64,000 nt of DNA from Paenibacillus sp. FSL K6-1096. Its GTDB lineage: Bacteria > Bacillota > Bacilli > Paenibacillales > Paenibacillaceae. The DNA lies in assembly GCF_037977055.1 (NCBI RefSeq), contig NZ_CP150274.1, forward strand, positions 5,332,001 through 5,396,000, written 5' to 3'. Shown in pieces: positions 43,778-50,616 of the stretch. The notes beneath the pieces are model-generated. The model was not told where the DNA came from. It made no database searches and saw only the letters and a list, made by a program, of their open reading frames with translations. Each line of letters starts with the position of its first letter. Position 1 is the stretch's first letter. The position numbers were made by a program, and so were the translations under genes.

Positions 43778-44946
43778 GGCTATGGGCTGTATTCAAGAAA
43801 AGCCTGGTCGAGCAGTTCCGGGACTATAAGGCAGTTCTGCTAACTATTCTGTCACCGATTGTGTTCATTGTCATCTTTGGACTGGCCTTCGGGCAAGGGT
43901 TCTATACGTATTCGCTGGGGATTACCAATGAAGATCAGGGGAAGCTTGGGAACAGACTGGTGCAACAGATCGCAGGCAGCGAGTATTCCAATGGTAACAA
44001 GATGTTTGCGGTCATTCAGACGGATTATAACAAGCAGAAGATACTGGATAGGATTAGAAAAGGCAGTTACGCTGCGCATTTGTATCTTCCGCCGGGCTTC
44101 AGTAAATCGCTGCTCCACCATGACCCGTCCGGCCAGTCCGCAAAGGTACAGGTGAATATGCTCGGCAATCCTGCAAATCTGACATACAGCATCATCAGCA
44201 GTCTGGTGGAGAACTACACCCATAACTTTGTGTGGTCATACGGCACAGCCATAAGTCCGGTTCAGTTTATTTATGAGGATACCGGTGAAGCACAGGTCTC
44301 GTCCGAATTTGCCAATATGGCGCCGGGACTGATAGTGTTTTCCGTCTTTTTCCTGCTCATCCTAAGCTCTATGGTGGTGACCAGAGAACTAGAGAACCGG
44401 ACGATGCAGCGGATTATTTTGTCAAAAGCCAGCGCGTTTGAGTTCTGTACAGGCATCACGCTCTCACAAATGGTATTGGCGGCGGCCATGCTACCTCTAG
44501 TATTTGCGTCCAGCCTGTTGATGGGCTTCTCATCCTCCGGCTCCTATATTCTGGCTTATGCGGTCAGCCTGATTGCCACATTCTCAGCTATAGGCATCGG
44601 CCTGATCATCGCTGCCTTCTGCAAGACGTCACTGGAGGCCTTTATCCTTGGCAATGTTGTGGTGACACCTATGATGTTCCTAGCCGGTATTTTTTTCAAG
44701 GTTCCGTCGGTGAAGTTATTTACGGTTATGGGCAAAGAGATCGAGTTGCTGACCTTCGTGCCGACACTGGATGCTGTAAGTGCCATGAACAAAATCCTGA
44801 TCAATAACGCAGGTATTAACGAGGTTCTTCCCGAAATTATAGTGCTGATGGTATTAGCGGCGAGCTATTTTTTAACCGGCATTTATTTATTCAAACGTAG
44901 AATCATGTGCGCAGGAGCCAGCAGACGGCGAGGCCTGGTAAGCTAA
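43774..44946 (+). CDS. ABC-2 type transporter permease (YhfH/DrrB-like, large outside loop)
   Basis: The 390-residue protein starts with a helix at about 20-40 and then has an outside loop of about 140 residues. Five helices follow from about residue 185, including VFFLLILSSMVVTRELENRT and LGNVVVTPMMFLAGIFF. The start overlaps the ATPase stop by four bases (ATGA). The pair should export a drug, lipid or peptide. No regulator gene is adjacent, unlike the other exporters here. Confidence 0.9.
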   Translation: MRLWAVFKKSLVEQFRDYKAVLLTILSPIVFIVIFGLAFGQGFYTYSLGITNEDQGKLGNRLVQQIAGSEYSNGNKMFAVIQTDYNKQKILDRIRKGSYAAHLYLPPGFSKSLLHHDPSGQSAKVQVNMLGNPANLTYSIISSLVENYTHNFVWSYGTAISPVQFIYEDTGEAQVSSEFANMAPGLIVFSVFFLLILSSMVVTRELENRTMQRIILSKASAFEFCTGITLSQMVLAAAMLPLVFASSLLMGFSSSGSYILAYAVSLIATFSAIGIGLIIAAFCKTSLEAFILGNVVVTPMMFLAGIFFKVPSVKLFTVMGKEIELLTFVPTLDAVSAMNKILINNAGINEVLPEIIVLMVLAASYFLTGIYLFKRRIMCAGASRRRGLVS

Positions 44947-44953
44947 CCGCAGT

Positions 44954-45238
44954 CTAGCTCTGCAACTGGGCCCGCATCGTTTTCTTTTTATTAATCTCCT
45001 TGGACAGCTCTGTTTGCTGCCGGGAGATTTTTTTGAGTTCGGCCTGGAGCTTGGTGATGCGGGTCAGTTTGCTGCTGAGGGCGCTGGGGGAGGGGGTGAG
45101 CTTGCAGTCTTTTTCGAGCTGAGTGATCTTGACGCGGGTGGACTTAGTCTTCTTCTGCAATGCGGCCATACTGGATTCCATCTCTGTGATCTCCTGGTTT
45201 AGACGGTCCAGCACCGGTCTTGTGAAATTAATAGCCAT
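44954..45238 (-). CDS. Small coiled-coil protein of unknown function
   Basis: ATG 45238 has AGAGGTG five bases upstream; a frame-mate at 45256 has none. The 94-residue protein is almost wholly helical with heptad-like spacing (LDRLNQEITEMESSMAAL, then LQAELKKISRQQTELSKEIN) and very basic. No membrane segment or known motif is seen. It lies tail-to-tail with the ABC permease gene and divergent from the phosphoesterase gene. No function can be assigned. Confidence 0.65.
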   Translation of the reverse strand: MAINFTRPVLDRLNQEITEMESSMAALQKKTKSTRVKITQLEKDCKLTPSPSALSSKLTRITKLQAELKKISRQQTELSKEINKKKTMRAQLQS

Positions 45239-45434
45239 TCGGCACCTCTTATTCATCGAGTGTTATGCACAGGGCGTAACCAGAATAATATTGTACTACA
45301 AGGCTTATCAATATGCGAGATGCAGGCGTTTCCCATGGATTCACTGGTCCAAGAGCTCCCCGTCCGTCCGGCATATATATAGAAGATATTACTATAATAT
45401 GATTCACAATCTTTCGAGGGTGAGGCGGATCAAC

Positions 45435-46268
45435 ATGAAGAGACCGACAGGAGCGAAGCGGAAGCGGCGGGCGGTTCCCGCCAGGCTGAAGGCAGCAGTA
45501 CCGGGAGTGAAGCGCAGAATCAAGGCGCAGACTGTAGAGTTTGCGGTATTTGGCGACAGCCATGTGGGCTATGGCAACAGCTTAAGTACGTTTAGGAGTC
45601 TTTTGCCCAAGGCGGTGAGCAGCGGGAACAAACGGTTTTTCATCTTCGGGGGAGATAACACGCAGGCCGGGGCAGACCACGGGAACAATGCCGGCACGTA
45701 CTATAAGGAATTCAAGGACACGGTAACCAGTACGCTGGGAAGCATCCCGTATAAAGCATCTATTGGAAACTGGGAGGCCAGCACGCGGTCAGTGTTCACA
45801 CAGTACCTGGGGGCGGTGGCCGGTCAGATGAATTTTCCGGGTACACAGGGGAAGGTGAAGTATGTGTGGCTGGACTGCGCCCTGGGCCAATTCACGCCGG
45901 TCAGTCTCAATCTGCTGCGGAATCTGGATGATAAGCACTCGTATATTATTGATTTTCATTGGCCGCTGCGGGTGCAGGGCATTACGGTGGATTTCAGCCA
46001 TGTACTCAGCGCGGCGGAGACCGCCAAGTTCTTCACGGCCATCCCGGCAAAAGCCAGAGAGAAAGTCCTGGCGATCTTCACTCACCACGGACATAAATTC
46101 TACCGGAAGCTAAGCAACATCTATCCGGGGTACACGAAGACGAAATTCTTCGTCACCGGCTGCTCCGGGGACTACAAATGTAAGCCGGGCGGGAACATGG
46201 GCTATTATAACGCCACCTTAACCAGCAGCGGATCAGGCTACAGAGTGGATGCGTACATCGCGCACTGA
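45435..46268 (+). CDS. Calcineurin-like metallophosphoesterase with altered GNHE motif
   Basis: ATG 45435 sits in a longer open frame; GAGGCGG lies about eight bases upstream. The 277-residue protein has a very basic N-terminal 30 residues, then metal-binding blocks FGDSHVG (D41, H43), FIFGGDNTQAG, IGNWEAS and a histidine cluster THHGH. IGNWE replaces the usual GNHE, so the general-acid histidine is a tryptophan. The fold and metal site are otherwise present. No signal peptide is clear, although the basic start could bind nucleic acid or phospholipid. The substrate is unknown. Confidence 0.78.
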   Translation: MKRPTGAKRKRRAVPARLKAAVPGVKRRIKAQTVEFAVFGDSHVGYGNSLSTFRSLLPKAVSSGNKRFFIFGGDNTQAGADHGNNAGTYYKEFKDTVTSTLGSIPYKASIGNWEASTRSVFTQYLGAVAGQMNFPGTQGKVKYVWLDCALGQFTPVSLNLLRNLDDKHSYIIDFHWPLRVQGITVDFSHVLSAAETAKFFTAIPAKAREKVLAIFTHHGHKFYRKLSNIYPGYTKTKFFVTGCSGDYKCKPGGNMGYYNATLTSSGSGYRVDAYIAH

Positions 46269-46419
46269 GGGGATAAGTGAATGAGGCATAGCGGCGGGAG
46301 AGTGTCGTGAAGACATTCTCTTTATTTTTGGGCCGGGCATCGTTCTGGCTGTGAACTTGACAGCCCTTTCATCCATTCGGTATGGTTGTCTGGACACGAT
46401 GATAAGGAGGCAGAACAGC

Positions 46420-46881
46420 ATGTCAGGATTACTTGGAAATCACTTCATGACACAGATTGGAATTCTGGTTCACGATATCGAGAAGGTGAGTCAGGCGTAT
46501 GCGGACTTTTTTGGAGTGGACAAGCCTCAGATCAGTATCACGGACACGGCAGACATTGCGCAGACGGAGTATAACGGCGCTCCGAGCGCGGCGCGGGCGA
46601 AGCTGGCTTTCTTTGATATGGGATCTCTGCAGCTGGAACTGATTGAACCGGATCATGAACCGAGCACCTGGCGCGACTATCTCAATGAGCACGGGGAAGG
46701 GGTTCACCATATTGCATTCGTGGTCGAAGGCATGAAGGAGAATATTATGCTGCTTGAAGGCAAGGGATTCCTGCTCCAGCAGAAGGGTGAATACACCGGC
46801 GGACGGTATGCTTACATGGATACGTTCAAGGAATTGAAGGTGATCCTTGAGCTGCTGGAGAACGATAATGCCGGGCAATAA
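46420..46881 (+). CDS. VOC-family (glyoxalase-fold) protein
   Basis: The start at 46420 has AAGGAGG about 9 bases upstream. The 153-residue protein has the paired beta-alpha-beta-beta-beta units of the vicinal oxygen chelate fold: TQIGILVHDIEKVSQAYADF, KLAFFDMGSLQLELIEPDHE and HHIAFVVEGM. Residues Q or H in TQIG, E in LELIEP, H in GVHHIAF and E in VILELLE are candidate metal ligands. It resembles methylmalonyl-CoA epimerase and glyoxalase, but the reaction cannot be told. The dehydrogenase gene follows 45 bp downstream. Confidence 0.82.
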   Translation: MSGLLGNHFMTQIGILVHDIEKVSQAYADFFGVDKPQISITDTADIAQTEYNGAPSAARAKLAFFDMGSLQLELIEPDHEPSTWRDYLNEHGEGVHHIAFVVEGMKENIMLLEGKGFLLQQKGEYTGGRYAYMDTFKELKVILELLENDNAGQ

Positions 46882-46926
46882 CTGACTTCTCATCTCAAAA
46901 AAAACCTTACACAGGAGGCCATACCT

Positions 46927-47625
46927 ATGAACATTCTGATTACCGGAGCCGGACGAGGATTGGGGCTTGAGCTGACCGCCGCTGCGCTTGGCCGCGGACA
47001 TGCCGTGATTGCCGGAGTACGTGATCCGGCGCGCGGGCAGGAAGCCTTATCCGCGCTTGCCGCCACATACGGGGACAAGCTGACGTTTGCTGAGCTGGAC
47101 GTTGCGGACGAAGCCGGAATCGCTGCGCTCGCCGCCAGCCTGAAGGAGCAGGGACGCTCGCTCGGTGCGATCATTAATAATGCCGCTGTACTGAATGCCA
47201 CGGATACCGCGCTTGAAGCGCTGGATATGGAAGAGATGCAGCGGGCCATCGATACCAATCTGTACGGGCCGATGCGTGTGGTCAAGCACCTCCTGCCGCT
47301 GCTGACCGAGCCGGGGGCTTCCATCATCAACGTCTCGTCGGAGGCAGGCAGCATCACGAATGCTTACCCGGACAGCTATCCTTATACCATCTCCAAAACA
47401 GCACTCAACATGTTCACCCAGAAGCTGCATGTCACCCTCAAGGACCGCGGCATCCATGTGCTTAGCGTGCATCCCGGCTGGATGCCTACCGATATGGGCG
47501 GATCTAAGGCACCGCTTGACCCGCGCATCAGCGCCGAGGGCATTCTTGACCTGATTGAGCAGAGAACCGGTCCGCAAGGGCATTTCCGGTTCGTGGATTA
47601 CACGGGCAAGGACATGGAGATATAG
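46927..47625 (+). CDS. Short-chain dehydrogenase/reductase
   Basis: The 232-residue protein has the cofactor-binding GAGRGLG motif in ILITGAGRGLGLELTAAALG. It also has the structural IINNAAVL, a serine in INVSSEAG and the catalytic YxxxK in YPYTISKTALNM. AGGAGGCC lies about 6 bases before ATG 46927. The substrate is not clear; it resembles the C-factor/CsgA-like dehydrogenases. It is in the same direction as the VOC gene and may be co-transcribed with it. Confidence 0.9.
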   Translation: MNILITGAGRGLGLELTAAALGRGHAVIAGVRDPARGQEALSALAATYGDKLTFAELDVADEAGIAALAASLKEQGRSLGAIINNAAVLNATDTALEALDMEEMQRAIDTNLYGPMRVVKHLLPLLTEPGASIINVSSEAGSITNAYPDSYPYTISKTALNMFTQKLHVTLKDRGIHVLSVHPGWMPTDMGGSKAPLDPRISAEGILDLIEQRTGPQGHFRFVDYTGKDMEI

Positions 47626-47666
47626 GCTGCACGCGTAGCCGGATTTTACTCATTTATTCCAGTAGC

Positions 47667-47847
47667 TGATTGTATTTCGTGCAATAGAATAGACATAGTT
47701 TACCGTAAAATGAGAGTCTATTGTATTTCATACAGCAGAATGTTGCGTTTCGGGTGAAACAGGTCCTTTTTTCAATATTCCATTGTACGGAATACAATAG
47801 ATTCTATTTCGAAGCCTTTTTTACAGTATTCTATTGTACAAAATGCA
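47667..47847. repeat. Four-palindrome intergenic repeat element, copy 2 (interrupted by IS)
   Basis: Palindromes start at 47667, 47718, 47780 and 47831 with spacing 51, 62 and 51 bp, exactly as in copy 1 at 10920. The first is TGATTGTATTTCGTGCAATA plus a G. The fourth (CTATTGTACAAAATGCAG) is broken by the insertion sequence and continues at 49063. Together with the IS end it fills the stretch 47626-47939, where no other gene signal is seen. Confidence 0.8.
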
Positions 47848-49062
47848 GGCCTGTTGATTAGCCAAAAAAAGGTAGCAAAAAGGCCGCTCATTCGGTAAAG
47901 TGTTTGTACCCCTACAAACATCCGAAACGAGGCGACCTCATGAAAAAGTCTACTTCAATCTCGAACATTCTGCAATTAGTGATTCCTGAAGAGAAACTCT
48001 CACCGTTTCTTCAAGAACTTGAATATGTCGATACAGCAAGAAAGTTTACCGTCTATGACCTCTTTTTATTCTTGGCGGAGGCTTCGTTCCAGCAGTGGGA
48101 GGGATATCGGGATGGTGAAGTACGCATGGATTCCAGCGGCCTTAGACCCGTAGACCATTCAACGCTTTCCAAAAAAGCGAAAGATGTTCCCTTCGAGCTT
48201 TTTAAGCAATTGCTGAACCTCATGATTGATCTGTGTAATCGCTCGACCCGAAGACATTTAGGGATTCCCAAAGCCTTACTTCTCGTCGATTCCACCAAAA
48301 TTACCGTCGGGAAAGAACGGCTTCCTTGGGCTCCGCTGAAAGGCGAACGCGCAGGAATCAAATTACACGTGTCGGTGGTGGCCGATGAAGGCCGGCTCTT
48401 TAAGGTGACCGAGACCACAGGGAATTCCCATGATTTTAAAAGCTGTCCCGAGCTGATCGACAAACGGTTTATTATCGTAGCCGATCGGGCGTATGGCAGT
48501 CACAAACGATTCGATGAGTATCTGGAGCAGCACCAATGCTTTGTCATTCGGCTTCGGGACAACACGCTCTTTCAGTCCCCGGTTGCCCGGATACGAAGCG
48601 AACCCTTCACAGGAACTCTCGAACAAGATTTCACCTGCCAATTAGGAAAAGGACAACGGCTTTCCAAGAACCGTTTTCGCGTAGTAATTCTAAGAGACCC
48701 ACAAGGCAACCCGGTGATTCTTGCTACGAATCTGCACTGGCACTCCGCTGAGCGGATTGCAGAAATTTACAAGAAGCGGTGGCAGATCGAAGTGTTTTTT
48801 CGCTGGATTAAGCAGCATTTAAACATTCCAACCTTATTTGGGACCACACCCAATGCTGTGTACGGACAGTTGTATACCGCTTTACTGGTTTATGTGTTAT
48901 TGAAATTCCTCTTTGACAAAGGAAATGCAGTGGTTCATTGGAGCGCCAAACTAACGTTTGCCGATTTTGACCGCTTATTTACGCTGCAACGATTACCCGT
49001 AGAATGGATTACTTTTTTGACTAATAATCTTACATTCCCATAATTTAGCTAATCAACAGGCG
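47848..49062 (+). mobile_element. IS4-family insertion sequence, complete (1215 bp)
   Basis: The ends carry an inverted repeat of 14 bases, GCCTGTTGATTAGC (47849-47862), matched by GCTAATCAACAGGC at 49048-49061, with one outer base differing. The target TGTACAAAATGCA occurs before (47835-47847) and after (49063-49075), a 13-bp duplication as expected for IS4-type elements. It holds one intact transposase gene and looks young. Confidence 0.9.
47940..49043 (+). CDS. IS4-family transposase
   Basis: ATG 47940 has GAGG about eight bases upstream; the frame extends to 47904 but lacks a start signal there. The 367-residue protein has the DDE catalytic triad at D117 (LLLVDSTK), D182 (VADRAYG) and E284, the last within the IS4 signature YKKRWQIEVFFRWIK (Y-x2-R-x3-E-x6-K). 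No frameshift or stop is seen, so the element may be active. Confidence 0.95.
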   Translation: MKKSTSISNILQLVIPEEKLSPFLQELEYVDTARKFTVYDLFLFLAEASFQQWEGYRDGEVRMDSSGLRPVDHSTLSKKAKDVPFELFKQLLNLMIDLCNRSTRRHLGIPKALLLVDSTKITVGKERLPWAPLKGERAGIKLHVSVVADEGRLFKVTETTGNSHDFKSCPELIDKRFIIVADRAYGSHKRFDEYLEQHQCFVIRLRDNTLFQSPVARIRSEPFTGTLEQDFTCQLGKGQRLSKNRFRVVILRDPQGNPVILATNLHWHSAERIAEIYKKRWQIEVFFRWIKQHLNIPTLFGTTPNAVYGQLYTALLVYVLLKFLFDKGNAVVHWSAKLTFADFDRLFTLQRLPVEWITFLTNNLTFP

Positions 49063-49079
49063 TGTACAAAATGCAGTTA
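49063..49079. repeat. Right part of interrupted fourth palindrome, with IS target duplicate
   Basis: TGTACAAAATGCAGTTA repeats the target and restores the 21-bp fourth palindrome together with 47831-47834. The 80 bp that follow to the MFS gene stop hold no gene. Confidence 0.75.
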
Positions 49080-49157
49080 CTATCGTTCCAGAGCCTACAG
49101 TATCCGAATGACTGCGGCGGTAACGAGGGACTGGCTCGAAATCAGTTGTTTACTGGG

Positions 49158-50369
49158 TTAAGAGGCGAGCGGAGTCGTCATCTTCTCGTCCGGCGAACGG
49201 CGTTGCCACAGCAGCAGTCCCAGTGAACAGGCGACCAGAATCACGCAGAGCAGGTAAGAATAACGGTAGCCAACCCACTGGGCTGCGGCTCCGCCCGCCA
49301 GACTTCCAGCCAGCCGGCCAATCGTGGTGGCATTGGTGTACAGCGTCGAGGCATAGCCGGGCAGATCCGGCAGCAGGTCCTGAATATAGCTGATACCAAT
49401 GGCCGAGATCACAGCGACAAAAAATGCCAGCAGCACCTGTCCGGCCATGAGCTGCCAGAGCTCACCCACGCCAAGCACCAGCGCATAATAGCTTCCCCCC
49501 AGCACCATTCCCCAGCCCATCAGCCGCCTGCTTCCATAGCGGGCAGACAACCCGCCCAGCATGAACATGAACGGAATTTCCAGGAGCGCACAGATGCTGG
49601 ACACGGAGGCCACGTCCTGCGTAGTTCCTCCAAGCGTGTTGACAATGAACAGGGAGATATTCAGGCTATTGGCCCAGTGTCCGGTATAGAGCAGGGTCAC
49701 GATTAGAAAAGGAACCAGCACTCGCCCATCCCGGTGCAGCCGGACCGGCGGTGCTGCGGGCTTGCGGCTCTGCTGCTTGGCAGCAGCGGGCCGTACGAAG
49801 CTGTACACAAGCAGCGCATTCACCAGAAAGATCAGGGTGGTGGTCAGGAATACGCCCTGAAATCCGAAGCTTCTCAGGAGAGCGGCTCCCGCAAGCGGAC
49901 CGCTGATGAAGCCCAGTGAGAACATCGAGCGCAGGGTGGAGTTGGCCATGGCATGATCGGCGGAGCGGCTTGCGTTCACCGCTTCCCGTGCGCTGGCGAA
50001 TAATTGCGGCATCGCTGGAGCGCCTAATGCGGTGAAGACCGTCATATAGACCAGCAGCGGATAGAAGCTATGGATAAATATGTATCCGGCAAAAGCAACT
50101 GCATTAAACGTCATGCAGACTACCATCAGCCTGCGGCGGTTCAGTCCGGCATCGGAGCGTCTGGCAATGAACATGCTTAAGGCCACTCCGCTCAGCAGAG
50201 TGACCGCTGTGAAGATGCCGAAGGTTCCGGCTGAGACGCCCAGCTCTTCCGTGAAATAGACGGCGAGGAAAGGACCGCTGATTGAGATTGCCATTCCCTG
50301 GAGCAGCATACATAACAGGAATACGGGATAGACGGGAATTTGCAGGAGAGCGAGGGTTCTTTTTAGCAT
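49158..50369 (-). CDS. MFS sugar-efflux-type transporter
   Basis: The 403-residue protein has 12 hydrophobic helices with a central loop at about 190-215 (PAAAKQQSRKPAAPPVRLHR). The loop between helices 2 and 3 has SGVALSMFIARRSDAGLNRR, a variant of the MFS motif A. The overall pattern resembles the SetA-type sugar efflux family of MFS. It is divergent from the GH3 gene, so it may export or import sugars linked to that enzyme. The specificity is not certain. Confidence 0.85.
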   Translation of the reverse strand: MLKRTLALLQIPVYPVFLLCMLLQGMAISISGPFLAVYFTEELGVSAGTFGIFTAVTLLSGVALSMFIARRSDAGLNRRRLMVVCMTFNAVAFAGYIFIHSFYPLLVYMTVFTALGAPAMPQLFASAREAVNASRSADHAMANSTLRSMFSLGFISGPLAGAALLRSFGFQGVFLTTTLIFLVNALLVYSFVRPAAAKQQSRKPAAPPVRLHRDGRVLVPFLIVTLLYTGHWANSLNISLFIVNTLGGTTQDVASVSSICALLEIPFMFMLGGLSARYGSRRLMGWGMVLGGSYYALVLGVGELWQLMAGQVLLAFFVAVISAIGISYIQDLLPDLPGYASTLYTNATTIGRLAGSLAGGAAAQWVGYRYSYLLCVILVACSLGLLLWQRRSPDEKMTTPLAS

Positions 50370-50616
50370 AGAATCAGTGAACTTCCTTTCGATATTGCTT
50401 ATGGTCTGATGGTTGGTATTAGTATAGTATAATTCATATTTTGGAAGAATTGCATAGCGCAGCCTATGATGATTTCGTGAATCTCTAATTGTGCCCTGGT
50501 TTTTGGGTCAATTATTGAGGTGTTGCGCGAGGCGCCAATCTTATATGATGGACAAAGCGTGATCAATTGAAACCGTTATCATTATAACGGATGAATCGTA
50601 AAAGGAGTGAGTGGGA

